From Acanthaster planci (lineage: Eukaryota > Echinodermata > Asteroidea > Valvatida > Acanthasteridae): a stretch of 64,000 nt of DNA. The notes under the pieces are model-generated. The model was given only the letters and a program-made list of their open reading frames with translations, ran no database searches and was not told the origin of the DNA. Both the position numbers and the translations under genes were made by a program. Of this stretch, positions 21,094 through 34,646 are shown in pieces. Every line of letters begins with the position of its first letter. The stretch's first letter is position 1. Location: contig NW_019091384.1 of assembly GCF_001949145.1 (NCBI RefSeq), forward strand, positions 693,442 to 757,441, read 5' to 3'.

Positions 21094-23615
21094 AGACTGA
21101 CGTTTGCACCTTTTTCACAGGGAATTCGTAAGCCAAAATGCTACCAGAGTTGGCGATTCTCGTCAGATTTCAACCAAGATAAGCCAAGATACAAATACAA
21201 GTAGTCACTTCACAAATAAGTCTTCATTTCGGGATGATTCGAGATTAGGCATGTCCAAAACGTCAACACTGCATTACTGCTTTGCATAATACAATTAATT
21301 CGATAGAAAAGAAATATCGGATGTTGTTAAAAAAAAGTGTTGTTAAAGTAATTCAAGATTTCAATATCTCATCGAGACCACTGTAAGTTGGGCAAGCCTG
21401 GAGCCCTCTTGCGTTCATGTCAATGCTACATTAATGGGCTAGAATAGTTTACTCACATAAACTGAGGACAGGACGCGATCCTTTGAAACTGTTCGGAAAG
21501 GTGTACATGTAAACAAAGCGTAACGTCATCAGGTTATGAATCTGTTGCTTTCTTAACAATGACTTATCTTCAACACTCATATTAATTTATGCCGCTGGTT
21601 GCAACTCTCCCGGCGTTCATAATCAATTGCATCTCGTACACTATTTTTATGTGATTGGTTCCCTCCGTATTATAACAAACCAAATCAGCTACTGGGAACT
21701 ACTGATGAAAATATGACCAAGGGCCCGGTTCCAAACCATCCGTCGTTGGTTGAACTATGATTACTGAAGTTGTCACTTGAACCTGCCCGGTGATGCTGTC
21801 ACAAGTTTGTCTCCTTTGAGCAGAATGCTATACCATTATGGCTCGTTTAATGTTAAGCAATAATAATTGACATTAGTTGCGGGATGTTCATCTCTGCTAG
21901 TTGAATATCCTTGTTCGATTAATGTTGGAGAATGTACTGGCGGAAAGGGACATCCACTCCGAAATGAACACTAACAGAAAAAGGCGACTTTGGGATCATT
22001 CCTTTTTAGTGGCGTAGCCAGGCTCTTCCCAAATGGGGGCAAGGGGGAAGAGTTCCCAGGGGAGGGGTATTTCCCCCCTCCCCTTTAAAAATATGTAAAA
22101 CGCCTTAAGGATTTCGTATAAGCCTCGCACTTCTGAAGCGCAAACAAGTTTCAATGAATTGAAGAAATTTAATTGTCACACATGTGCCCTCCCTGTCCCT
22201 CCAAAATTCCCCGAAATTTGCTGCCGAATTCGTTTCTGGTAGCATGTATCATTAACATAAATCTACTGAAGTTGTCAGGTGTAGCCAAACCTTAAGGACC
22301 TTACCTTTTTAAATTGATTGTTTACAGACTTGCATGAAACTATACAATGAATTTCTCACTGACCCCTTCCTACGTGACAAGTCATGCAGTTGTGAGGGCG
22401 CTATTCCAAAGTAGTGTGAGAAACAGTTTTTCGTATCATACACTGTACTGATGGCATAGACGGCAACTTGTTTGCGCAATTAGCCCATTAGAATCCCTAA
22501 AACTTCCTATCCGCATTTGACGAATTTACTCCGAGTTAACACCCCCATCCACTCAATGCAGCTCCATTTTCTGACGCAGATTGCCCTGATTTGTGGCTAG
22601 AGTTTGGAATGTTCCGTCTGGTTTAATGCTTTACAAAACAAAAACAAAAAATTGTTATATTCAAGGGTTTCTGCCTTCAATTCTTATTTTTTGCCGATGA
22701 TTTGCAATCACTGTAACACTTTGCGCATTAAATGAAGGGGGAAACATGACACTAAGTAGGGCTTCTACACTTCAGCGGCGGCCAAATTTTACTGTACAAA
22801 GGTATTTTTAATAGAATTCGTTTAATTATAATCGCTGTATTCCCCAATCACATGTCAATAAACTAAATTGAATGCTATTTTTGGTAAATTGAATGATGAT
22901 CTGAAATAAACACTCCAGTAAGCTTCAGAACGGATGTTCCAATAGAGATTTTCACGCATCTTCTTGTATGACCCGTATTCATAATGGTAATGGTTTCTCT
23001 TGCTTTTATTCTTCTTGATCGCTTGCCAGACAAATTACGAAGTCCCAAGGCTGTCTTTGCTCTGTTGCTAAATCTGCAGTGGCAGACTTGCTCCGCTGTT
23101 GCCATTTAAAGGGTATCTGCCATGCATTTTTAGAAATACAAAACTCCAAAAAGCATGTTGTTTTCGCAGTTAACCTAATTATTTTTGCAATTTCTGTTTC
23201 AATTTTGAAGGGGGCATGTTGCTGCCTTTTTGGTTTTCATGCTAAGGAGAGTTTCCATGTTCGAGAGTAAAACTGCACCTGATATCATCTCGGAAAGAAA
23301 ACCTTAATTTTACAGTAGTTTTGCACAGAAATGCTGAATTTTTAAAGATTGTGCCGGCCTGAGATTTTTTTATTTGATGGTGTATTGTATAAGTACACGA
23401 GAATGAGCAAGAAAGCAACCCTATCTCGGAAATATTTAAATTCTGGTTAACAGTTTGAACATAAACTTGTTCTCTGAATCGCCAGTGTATGACGTCATAG
23501 TAACAGTTATCCAGGAAAACATTGGCCGAGTTTGGGTGGCTTGCTGTCTTATGTTCACGAGCAGCTTGATTTGTTGTTCTTAGGTCGGCCGCTCGAACGC
23601 CAGGGACGTACAACT
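21094..23615. other. Non-coding stretch with a dispersed-repeat fragment
   Basis: No exon is supported. At about 22008-22090 the sequence AGTGGCGTAGCCAGGCTC, followed by G- and C-rich runs, resembles the ends of widespread short repeats in marine animals. A minus-strand open frame at 23242-23613 has no recognisable domain. Confidence 0.45.
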
Positions 23616-26413
23616 CATTACCAGCACACTGTCGTAAATGTTGGTACCTTAATCCTGTCCCAACTTACTTTTTATAATGGGTTTTGCGGTTTTTGTCATT
23701 AAAAAAAACAGAGCTGGGGGGGGTGCAGGCTGCCACGGGCAGTAGCCCACGTTATTTGTGGTCAGGTAATCGCCATAGTTGATTGGGTTAACAAAGTGAA
23801 ATGGTGTAGCAGCAATGACCGGTCAACACAGAATGTTGTAAAGTCACCTCCATAGTATTGGCGGGCCTTAGACTAAGTAATGTTGGAAAGTACTGTTGCC
23901 AATAATTTATTTTCTCATTTACACAAATCCTGAGGGGGTAGGGTATGTATCTCCCCACCTTTGGTGGTGGGATGATGGGCCGTGGAATCATCCCACACCC
24001 TTTTTGTGATAAGCAAAAAAGTTAATTTGTAAAATGATTTTAATATGCCATTCTGAGTTTGACTATTTTATGTACAATGTTTTTCATGAACATTGCACTC
24101 ATAGTACATGGTGTGGCATTGATTTATAAAATATACTCATTTCAAGACATGGTCACTTTTCCTGTATAAACTCCTTTTCCTGTTCTCTTTGGCAGCCGTT
24201 TCATAGCACACATAAACAATCATACTGATACAAGAACGGATTCACTAATTAGCCTTGGATGACTGGTCGATGATACAATTGTGCCTGGCATTAATTTTGT
24301 TCATTAATTGCAAAACACGTTTCTTGTGTTGGTGGGTTGTACATGTGATAAATTATTATCAAAAAATTACTACGCAAAGAAAGAAATTAATTTAAACTAA
24401 GAAAGAAAGAAAAATTCGCCAGGAAACAGACTTTTTAAATAACCGTCTATCTACCGGTACATTGCATGGAAAAAGAGAATCAAACCCACATGTCTCGTGG
24501 ATTGGAATATAAGTGAATTTTTCTTGTATCAATTGTCTAAAAGCCGCAAAAGGCCGTCTAAAGGGTCTGTTTCTGCCATATCCAAATATTTGAAATCTGC
24601 TGGGGACATAAATTCTACAAAGCTGTCTGGGCCTCAGTTATTCACCCCCCAACTATGTATTTGTATAGTCAAAGGTTTTAATGAAGGGTCCAACATTTTA
24701 TCATATAAGCTTTAATGTAAAAGGGACTTATTTTATTCACAGAGCTACAAGAAAATCACTCCATTAGGATCTTACAATGACGATTGAAGACTGTAATCAC
24801 AAAGGACTAGGACTAAAACTGGCAGTCAAATTTGTTAAATTTTGACATCTCAAGCTCTCATTCATCACATGTATGAGAGCTTCCCTATTGTAAAACTCCT
24901 GATATTCGGTTTCCATTCATTCCAAAGACCTTATTTATGGAATTTATATGGGATTTTTCTTGCAAAACAATGTTCCGAATTATATATTTGAAATAGGACT
25001 CAGTTGACCGAGTCCCCAATTTCAAAAAATTACGGCTTCCTTTAATTGTGGACAGTTTTAAAGTCACATTTTCCGTTTGTGTTGAAGCATGGTTGCCGGT
25101 GAAAAAGGGGATGCGAGTGGGCTGAGAAAGGGATGCAAATTGCCTCGCCGGATTGACCGTGTCAGACGGGGCTGGTTGCCGGTGGAAAAAAGGGAATGCG
25201 AGTTTGGGGTGGAATTTTCATTCTATTCAGTAGGGGGCGCATGCCTAATATCAGGTGACAATTCGATTGAACCTTTAGAAGTACCCTTTTCGTCGCAATT
25301 ACTTCTAACATTACATTCACTTCTACACATGAAAATAATGCTAAATATACCTCTGATATAAAGGAGATATGATGATGCCGCTATAATATCTTAGATAAGA
25401 AGATGGTTTCAAAATGTCTGTAGTTGTAATCGCCAGCATGCACTTCAATGTTGTTACTGGGAAAACGATTTAATAAACTTCACTTAAAGTTTACCTTTGC
25501 CAAATACTGAAAATTATCGGTAACTGTTACATCAAATATAGAACAGCAAAAGTGAACACCTTAAACATTAAGTTTTTATTGAATTTACATTTCCAAACTT
25601 AATTAAAAATTAAACAGAGTTTAAATTGATACGGCGATAAAAGATTTCTTTAAGTTAACTACTTGTTTGACATAGAATTCAGCTGATTTTTCTGTCACGG
25701 TCAACATTGTTAAATTATTTGTGATCTTTCATATTCAAAATGAATGAAACAACCCTCCAGATACACGAAACAGGAAATGTTCAGACTTGAAGGCACAGTT
25801 GTGACATTTCATATAAATGATATGCAAAAACTATCCAGCAATAGTTGCACTAGTGCTAACATCCCTGTTTTATATTGGTCTTAAAAGTCCTTTCTTTTGA
25901 TGACCGTGCTTGAACTGCTAAATGACAAAATCATTGAACCGTGACAGCAATATTCATTTATGCTCTCTTTTCAACGTTTCTTACATCTTCGCTTGTAATT
26001 CAATTGTTGCATGCGTACTGATATTCAACGTTCCATCGAAATGTATTTAATGAAATTTTAATTTCAGCATTTTTCTTTTGTTATCCTTATGTTTGTACAC
26101 AGTCCATCCCACGAAATAGGCCTAAGGGTTTCTATTAAAGAAAGCGTGGGTTTTAAATCACCGAGCCGAAACCCACTCCTATTTGTTTATTTATTATCAA
26201 ACAATACCACCGTAGATGAACACGATCAGTCAAGTGGGGAATTAATAAGTAGTATTGTTTGAATTCACCGATGCATGTCGGGTCGTATCCCTTGGCATAT
26301 TTTTCCATTTATACACATGCTTTTATTATCCTGCGTTGTTTTACAGGCTTAGCATATTTTTATTTGCGACACGAAATTGTTCTAGCGTGTCCTCTCAATA
26401 CTCAACCCTCCAC

Positions 26414-27938
26414 TCAGTACATAAGTTTGAAACAAGATGCAATACTGCCTCTGTGCTTAGGATGAAGAATAGCTAACTCTGCATTCATCTCAACTTTCAC
26501 AGTGGCAATTTGTCTTCTAGGAGCAAAGAAACCAGGCAATAGTTGTCGGAGATGCTCGATTATTTCCATGGAAACATGGAAATGCCGTGCAGAGTTAACC
26601 TGGACAATGTCATCATACAGAGAAAATCCATCTTTCGATTCTATCATCTTCAAGATAGAAATTATGTCGCCTTTCGTGAAGGCCATTCCAAGGAGCCACG
26701 TTTTCATTTATTTCCCCTTTCTGCAGGCTACAGTCAAAGCCATACGTAGTAAAAAATATTCTTTCTCACCAAAATTAATGTCGCGTGCAATGCCCATGAC
26801 ACTCTCCCTCTGCTGCCGTAATCTTTTGGCAATTTCTCTGGATCGGCAGTCACAGTTTGGGGATCTGGGTTGGTACATCTGTTTTTGCAATACCAGTAAC
26901 TGTCTTATGCAATGACTTGTTGCNNNNNNNNNNNNNNNNNNNNNNNNNNNNNNNNNNNNNNNNNNNNNNNNNNNNNNNNNNNNNNNNNNNNNNNNNNNNN
27001 NNNNNNNNNNNNNNNNNNNNNNNNNNNNNNNNNNNNNNNNNNNNNNNNNNNNNNNNNNNNNNNNNNNNNNNNNNNNNNNNNNNNNNNNNNNNNNNNNNNN
27101 NNNNNNNNNNNNNNNNNNNNNNNNNNNNNNNNNNNNNNNNNNNNNNNNNNNNNNNNNNNNNNNNNNNNNNNNNNNNNNNNNNNNNNNNNNNNNNNNNNNN
27201 NNNNNNNNNNNNNNNNNNNNNNNNNNNNNNNNNNNNNNNNNNNNNNNNNNNNNNNNNNNNNNNNNNNNNNNNNNNNNNNNNNNNNNNNNNNNNNNNNNNN
27301 NNNNNNNNNNNNNNNNNNNNNNNNNNNNNNNNNNNNNNNNNNNNNNNNNNNNNNNNNNNNNNNNNNNNNNNNNNNNNNNNNNNNNNNNNNNNNNNNNNNN
27401 NNNNNNNNNNNNNNNNNNNNNNNNNNNNNNNNNNNNNNNNNNNNNNNNNNNNNNNNNNNNNNNNNNNNNNNNNNNNNNNNNNNNNNNNNNNNNNNNNNNN
27501 NNNNNNNNNNNNNNNNNNNNNNNNNNNNNNNNNNNNNNNNNNNNNNNNNNNNNNNNNNNNNNNNNNNNNNNNNNNNNNNNNNNNNNNNNNNNNNNNNNNN
27601 NNNNNNNNNNNNNNNNNNNNNNNNNNNNNNNNNNNNNNNNNNNNNNGACCAAAAATCCCCGCTGTAGGAAGTTTATTTAACACTAACTGTCCACACCCAT
27701 GACGAAACATCATGCATTTACATTTTTTTACAAGAGGTTGAAACGGCCTTCTGATACCATCCTGGTCACCGACATAATCAATGTGCACTGTGAGCATGCA
27801 TAAACACGTGTTCTGTACAGTGTGTTCAGCATACACTGCGGTTTCAGCAGTCGCTGAGTCTGAACTCCCCTGTGGCTGCCGAGTTATTTGAACGTGGTTA
27901 GGAGTAGATACTTCCGGTTTGACAGGGTTTCTGCACAA
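26414..27938 (-). pseudogene. Putative transposase-like gene interrupted by the assembly gap
   Basis: Before the gap on the minus strand, 97 residues from a Met at 27938 look protein-coding, including VYAEHTVQNTCLCMLTVHID and the Cys/His-rich KKCKCMMFRHGCGQ. After the gap, another protein-like stretch (26923-26711) reads LLVLQKQMYQPRSPNCDCRS and RESVMGIARDINFGEKEYFL, then stops. A third open frame starts immediately at 26707 (TKGDIISILKMIESKDGFSL, MEIIEHLRQLLPGFFAPRRQ). At least one stop or frame change separates the parts, so the copy may be dead. The missing 723 bases prevent assigning a family. Its position inside inverted repeats suggests a transposase. Confidence 0.45.
26924..27646. other. 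Assembly gap (723 N)
   Basis: An unbroken run of N. Any protein drawn across it is not real data. It removes the middle of the putative transposase gene. Confidence 1.
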
Positions 27939-28229
27939 ACCCCTTGTGCAAGGGGTGTTTGTGTGGAACTATTAAGGTACCAACTTCTACGACAGTGTGT
28001 TGGTAATGTGGTTATCGCTGGTAGTTAGTGGCAAGTGAAAAGCTACGTGGGGCGTCCATGTACGTTGCGAGAGTTAATTTTTAGATAACTGGGCTGAATT
28101 CTTTTGTATTTAAATAGAAATGTTCATTTCTGTGTTTTGGAAAATTATTAACGTTAATTTGGCAAAACTTGCCATTGTGTCTGGCTTTGTAAGCCATCTC
28201 GCTAAGTTTGTGGCTGTTTAAAAATCAAA

Positions 28230-29910
28230 ATCTCATGAGGTTTTCTGTGTGTTCCTAAAAAAACAGACGAGGAGGTGATGTGTGAGCCTTTTCCTGGAAG
28301 AGTGTTCTTGAGTAGTGTTCCTGCCGTTCGAGCGCGAGAACAAGAAACCCGTGTCAAGAACAAGCCGCCCGAACTCGACCATGGACACTTTGAAAATGCC
28401 GTCTGCCTTCAACTAGTTCCGTACATTAATACCAAGGCCAATGATTCTTACATCTTCTGCAACTTAACTGCCATCAAACCCACGGATGTGAAACAGGTTC
28501 TGATCGTCAAGAAGGGGAAATCGTCCCTAGGCAATGATGGACTGATGTATATGGAATGCTGAAACATCTACACTGTACGCATCATTTCCTTGCTACCTTG
28601 TACAATAAGATGATGCTGCACCCAGTGACCCCCGGATTGCTGGTCGGAGTCAGGGGTCTCCCTCATTCTATAAAGCGGGTGATACGGACAAGCTAGAAAT
28701 TTTCGGATGATCTTGCTCACTTCAAATATCGGCAAAGTTTGGCATCAAATCATAGCTGAGAGGTTGACGCAGTGCTTCGTAGAAAACAGATTCATCGACT
28801 TGACAAGCCAAAAAGCATTTATCAAAGGGATTAATGGGTACATCAAACACAATACGGTCCTACATGAAATAATACAGCGCGCGGAGGCAAATAAGAAAAC
28901 AATTCAGTTAACTTTCTTTGATCTTGCTGATGCGTTCGGGAGCCTGAGTCACCTTGTCGCAAAAGCACAGGAGTGATGTCCATTCCTCACAACGTCCTTG
29001 CCCTTTATTCGCGGCTGAATGGTGAAACATGCGGCCGTGGATGGAAATCTCAATCTTTTAATTTTAGACGAGGGGTGTTTCAGGGGGATCCATTGTCGCC
29101 CACTATCTTTTTGATCAGTGTTAACCCAATTTTGGAATTAATTCAATCAAGGAAACTTGATAATTAACGGTGTTATGATTTTAATGGTGTCAGAGTGGTT
29201 TCAGCCCATTATGCTGATGATTTCAACCTTATTACAAATAGCGAAAGGCAACACCAGAAGTCGATAAATGAAATTGACCTCCGACTTCAGGAAATTGGTT
29301 TGAAAATAAAGGCACAAAAGTGCCGATCCCTATCCCTCTCGAGGGGAAAGCCAGTGAATCTTGAATTTAGGATAGGTGATCGGAAACTTCTCTGGATTGA
29401 AAACATGAAGTTTCTTGGTTCGCATCTCACCTTTTCACCCCAAACTAGTGAAAGTCATGATTTCATCCACGATAAGCTGGAGCTAATGCTCAAAAATATT
29501 GAAGGGACTATAATATTCGTGGTGAATATTAAGTTGTACAAGTACATTACGACCGTTTACGCGCTTCCAGCTCTTCGGTTTGCGCTTACTCTTCGCGACT
29601 TACACAGCTCGCACAGGAATGTTAAATCAATCTGCATGAAAATTGGCTCTCCGGGACTGATTACTCCAGATAACAGAAAGAGAATCAAAGAAATTATGAA
29701 ATCAATTTTGCCATTTGGATATCAGATATAAAGGTTTTCGCAATCAGATTGTTAGAAAAGCTCTGTTTGGATTCCAATGGTTTTTAAGAGTCGGAATGAA
29801 CCGATTTGGAAAACAGGTGAATGTGAGAACATGTCTATATAAATATATTTTGCTCTTCCCTTCACTTCAGTTTAATTTGGGCACCACCCATTCCAGAAAA
29901 TGTTTATAAA
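28230..29910 (+). pseudogene. Non-LTR retrotransposon reverse transcriptase (NeSL/R2-like), degenerate
   Basis: Plus-strand segments follow the order of a non-LTR reverse transcriptase. First is IKPTDVKQVLIVKKGKSSLG with GNDG (the usual PGxDG turn). Next are SNIGKVWHQIIAERLTQCF and QKAFIKGINGYIKHN, then FFDLADAFGS with a catalytic Asp. RRGVFQGDPLSPTIF follows, then HYADDFNLIT with the Asp pair, then AQKCRSLSL and MKFLGSHLTF in the thumb. The DLxxAFGS motif is typical of elements with a restriction-like endonuclease, such as NeSL, rather than CR1 or L1; this placement is by eye. The gene is dead: TGA near 28560, several stops to 28700, a frameshift at about 28975, TAA at 29165-29167 and another frameshift near 29725. 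Its 5' end and endonuclease domain were not located. Confidence 0.85.
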
Positions 29911-32120
29911 TCATGCTGCTGTAACTAATGAATGTATTTTTGAATGTTTTAACTGTTTGTGCTCCTCTAGTTTTTAAAAACATGCTTCATTTCTCTTTGC
30001 CCTGCCATGAGTAATTTTTTTGAATTTATTTAATGTCCACTGGGGACCGCGGTCCTAGGTCGCATCTTTATTGTTTTGTACGTATTGTGGTTGAATACTG
30101 AATAAAAATACTTGCTAGTAAGTTCACCGGGGCGTGCGAAAAGAGTGTATAAGATTGTGTCTCGGCTTATTTGAATTCCAGAGTGCGCTAGCTGTTGCCA
30201 TGGTAAAACAAATGAAGGAAATCGTAATGGCAAGCTAACTTCAACTTACTCGGGGCTATATTTCAAAACAACTCCCCACAAGGGAAAGGAGATTTCATTG
30301 GCTGCTGAACCCATTGTGCCTATTTTTCAAGATTGCTCCAAAACCTGTTTCGGATGGGATGCACATGGAAATGTGTCTAGTGATTTTGTCTCTTCCTACT
30401 ACAGGCTTCACTTGGCAGCTCGTTCGCTGCCTTAATTTATAACACAAGACATTTCGATAAATATATTCCAGTATATTTTGTTAGTTAAGTAATGTATGAA
30501 ATACCCTAACACCAACTTTGAGGGTCATTTTGATATGTGTAAAGATATTCTTTTCTGTAACCCTGAGTAACGATGGACTCTCCCCAAAAGGTTTTACTGT
30601 AGATTATAACCCAATTTACGGATGCATATTTTGAATTTAAAGTTTTTTCTTTTTTTTATTTTATTATGAATGCATCAACGGTGCTCGTCAGTAAACAAAG
30701 CAGGAATAAACAGGAATTCTCCTGGTCGACCTTCACCTTGTTTGGATAAGGTGTGCTTTATTACATTTGCCTGATTGAGAATATGGTTGGGCAGGAGAAA
30801 ACGCTTCAGATTGCATCCTGTGAATGCATCCTCAGCAATATGGCCGTAGTGACGAGTATCCATGATTCTTGAGAATTTGTCAAGCCGCGATGGGGAGGGT
30901 TATAACGCTCTTTTGATTGAATAGCCTATCCTGGTCAGAAATTAACATCTGACGCGAAGAAATTGTTGTAACTTAATGCCTTGCAATCCCAAAGGCAGTT
31001 CGCAGCGCCAAGCTTATTGGTTTAAACCTCTTGCTTCCTGCTTTTCAGAATGAACTTCATAATTACTTCATTTAATTTTAATATTATCATTTTAAAATTA
31101 ATTGTATAACATCTGTCAGTTTTTTGTTCGTTTTCAACTAGCACTGTTCGCATTTTGTGTGTTTAAGTTCATGTTTGTTGAGATTTTATGCATTTTGTTT
31201 TACATGTTCTTTCTTAAGCTTTTCTGTTATATGAAGTATGTTTGCAATTCCTTTTAATTAATATTAATTAATTAGTTTATTTTTAATGCAGGACCCTAAT
31301 GAAAACCTAACCTGCTGGTTAAGGTTACCGTGGAAAAATAAAGGTATCCTGAAACGTTTCTTGGGAACACCGTGTCCTCGTGACTCGGTTGTGTTGAATA
31401 CGTGACTCAAAAACAAGTTGACTTGGCCTCGGACCGGAGCGTAAATACGCAACGCAAATTGCCTGTGGCAAAAAAGCGAACGATTTGTCCCAGCAATTTG
31501 TTATTTTAAATCCAACTTGGGGCAACAATACCTGGTTTTATCGGAACTCTCAAAACAAATTTAATTTCAAAATGGCTTTAGCCATTTCTTTTCGACGCGA
31601 AGAGAGGAATGGCTTAGTGCCCCTACATCTGTCATTACAGCCTGTTTCACCGTTTTTTACACTACATTTAGCAATTATCGAGCGACTTGCCGTAAACAAT
31701 CGAAGGCTATTTTGATTGAAACCCAGAGAATCATTCAGACTGGTTGACATTTTCATTTTGTTTTTATTCTGGTTACAAGATGAAAATAAAGCCATGTATG
31801 CTTCAAATATCTCTCAGAGTACTGTTTTCACGAATCTGAATTAACTGAATAGGCCTAATCTGAATCTGAACAGAATCTGTAAAGAAACATTAAATTTACG
31901 CACGCAGCCTGGCACTTTTTAAATATCTGATCTCAAAGGACTGACCTTGAACAGTGATTCATATTTTAGCCATTTAAATTCAGTTTGAACGGGAGACCAA
32001 TCACATCATTTATTGTTCTGAAGCAGCAAAATTGTTGTTTTCTCGCCATGGTGCTGGTGCATTTTGAATGTCGCATTAAAATATCTTGAATACTACGTCG
32101 TGCAGAATAGTTTGGTGCAT
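29911..32120. other. Intergenic sequence, nothing supported
   Basis: AT-rich stretch. Open frames at 30030-30233, 31264-31528 and 31485-31795 show no domain and overlap in opposing frames, as expected by chance. Confidence 0.45.
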
Positions 32121-32775
32121 GTATGGGCCTCGAGCTGGACTAAGAGAGGGCGCAATTTTCTTATCAAGGGAAGCTCCTTTGGGGTGCACCCTCGTATTTA
32201 GGCCAGAAATATTTCCGCCGGGCTCATTAACAAAAGTTATAGACTAAAAATATTCTATATTAGAGGGTCTTGAGAGCCATGGAACTGAGGAATTGAAGAA
32301 ATATGAGACTGAACCTCTGGGCCGGACTCAAGGCTTCCAATTCTGAGCAATTTGGAGGCAATCGGGTTTGAAAGTGGCACTATTTGAGCCATTTTGCCAA
32401 GGGATGATTTTTCAAAATGGCTATTTTTCTGGACAAGGACTGGTGAAAATTTCTCAAAAATTCAATGGTCAACCCCCCGAAAATTGAAAGGAAAAAGAAA
32501 GAGGACATGTGGAACATCATTTTTCTGTGCAGCCTGAACACCTGTGAGAGTTGTGAGTATTTAAAAAATATTTTTGAAGTATGGGGATTTATCACTGCTG
32601 TCTATGGGGTTTATTTTTTGTGGTTCACCCTCTGATCAGAACTGAACTTCGCTGGTTCACGAGCGAGGTACCGGGAAATGCACGCGTCGCGGTCGTATCG
32701 CTACCAACAAAATAAACACTCCCAACCTGCACGGCTCTTTTCAATCGATGAGGGGATGCATCTGCTCGAGGCGGA
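32121..32775 (+). repeat. Dispersed repeat, member A (partner at 40.6-40.85 kb)
   Basis: GTATGGGCCTCGAGCTGGAC at the start, and 32653-32775 with CGTATCGCTACCAACAAAAT and CTCGAGGCGGAT, match the minus strand at 40555-40850. Here the two matching parts are separated by about 490 bp absent from the partner. The shared part reads SYRYQQN..SQPARL and LLEAD in one frame, which may be a trace of a former coding region. Confidence 0.65.
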
Positions 32776-34646
32776 TATTAAAACCGCCGAACGTCTTAAC
32801 ACAACATGTTCCCTTTTCCATTTGCAATATTACCGTCACATCCGTCACCATAACCCGATTAACCTGATCATTATTTAACTGGAAAGAAAATCGTTTCTGA
32901 GGAGCATGGGGTGTTTTCAATATGACATTCACAACAGGTAATGCAGGTTGAAAATTGATATGACATTATACATGCGCAATACAAACCCTGTCTTCTTCGT
33001 GTGGTTGAATGCTTGGTAACTTCTAAAAAATAAGCCAGTGGTAAGGGTGACGTTGGCTCTGACTTGCCTTGAGACACGTATTGCCGGGTTCTCCTATTTT
33101 CCAGGGGATCTTTGGCGAAATGTATACTTTAAATTGATGTATCGGGCTTACACAAGAAAAAATGTTTGTTTAAACGAGCCTTTATTAGGACTTTGAGCCT
33201 AATTATGAGAAAACAAACGGTACGAAGTCATAAGGCGAGCACAAAAATCCTCAACATTACTCAAAATCGTGTCTTCACTATCCATCAAAGAGTCAGTTTG
33301 CATGTATCCCTTGGAAGTACACGTACAATGTAATGGTGGTACTACGGGTTGACTGCGACACATTCTTCTAGCTAAGTGGCGGGTGAGAGCGTTCCAGAGT
33401 GATTGCCGTTTCAACAAGGGCACATGTATTGGCACAGCTGTCGAATTCAAAACCTTGCGTCTGTTTTGAGGAATCTCAGACAGGCTTGATCTTAACCAAA
33501 CGACCGCACAGCTTTCATGTCGCAGGAGAAATTAAAACTTGTCACTAACATATTGTTTGTCACATTCATAATTGTGTATCGTACTGGACAAGTTGGAGAG
33601 AAATCGCACCATAGCATTGATCATCATGAAATTTGATCGACTCGTCCTCAAAGTTGAAGGACGAAGTTTCATTTACGTCTTTGTATCTTACGGCCTCAAA
33701 TAGAAAAGGCTTTCTGATCACTAGTCTCTGCTGATTAAAACAAAACCTTGATTTATTATTTATTTATTCATGTTCGTTACATTATGGCGGAGATGTTGAT
33801 CCAGTGATGATGCTGGATGTTACAGTTGTAAATAACACAAATCTTAATACTGACAATCCTGAGAATAATTTTAATCGGGTTAAATGATGGGGTTATGCTG
33901 ATTTGTAATTAATTGAAGTATTACTTGATTTGTAATGAAAGCATTGTTTTGTGGTGAACATTAATAATGTTGAGTACAAGTTAAATATGTAGACGTAACT
34001 GTAGACGAACAGCATTACCAACGTTAGACAGTGATCCGGTGGTGGGATCTTGAGTGAACTCAGTAAGCTCAGCCTTGCTGACTTTCTCTGGAAGCCTCCT
34101 GCAGTGCCCCTGCCAAACTATGGCTTCAGGATGCTGATTTACTATCTTTAGATAACCCCAAAAATCTTGAATCAGGTTTTTAATCCTACCTTACGGTGTG
34201 TGATAAAACCCTGCGATTCATATGGATACAATTAAAAATTATAGTTATATCAAAGGGAAATAAAAAAATGTGTGGGGCCACAGTCTACTCTTAAAACCTG
34301 GGTTTTTTTTATTACAGTCACCAATGTATTTACATAAAGATATTTTCAACTTACTAATTTGCATGAGTGATCTTTAAATAAAATCAGAAGGGCTTGGAAA
34401 GCCGCACATCTTTATTTTTGGTTCTTTTAATTAAGGCGAACACCTAAAATTTATTTTAAAACACAGAGGGATTTTTCCCCCCAAACTATCTCTTTAAACG
34501 AAATTCATGGGATTCTTTTTAAGACACTGCATAGAACATTAGACGGAATTAACACAATGATTGATGTGTGTTTAAAGGTGATGATGTTCCAAGTTGTCTG
34601 CTCCTTTGTCCTTCAGCACACAGTAAAAAAAGTCATGCCACTACCA
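32776..34646. other. 3' flank of the 5-alpha-reductase gene
   Basis: No exon is supported. On the minus strand AATAAA lies at 34450-34455 and near 34411, about 190-235 bp past the 5-alpha-reductase stop codon; these are plausible poly(A) signals. The rest is featureless. Confidence 0.5.

Larger units (their letters stand above)
23616..28008 (-). mobile_element. Candidate DNA transposon with 38-bp terminal inverted repeats (~4.4 kb)
   Basis: The left end (23616-23653) begins CATTACCAGCACACTGTCGT and ends GGTACCTTAAT. The right end (27971-28008) is its reverse complement at 35 of 38 positions, after which similarity stops sharply. A minus-strand coding frame starts at 27938, only 33 bp inside the right end, and continues beyond the assembly gap. 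This layout, TIR then transposase start, is usual for DNA transposons. No target duplication is obvious (flanks ...GTACAACT and TGGTTATC...). The superfamily is not recognised. The left 2.8 kb has no coding frame I can support. Confidence 0.5.

Noticed and set aside
23242-23613. 123-codon minus-strand open frame
   Set aside because: It runs up to the edge of the candidate transposon but shows no recognised motif; most likely chance.
26708-27938. Very long open frames across the gap on both strands
   Set aside because: Most of each is the run of N. Only the parts outside 26924-27646 are data, and only the minus-strand parts look coding.
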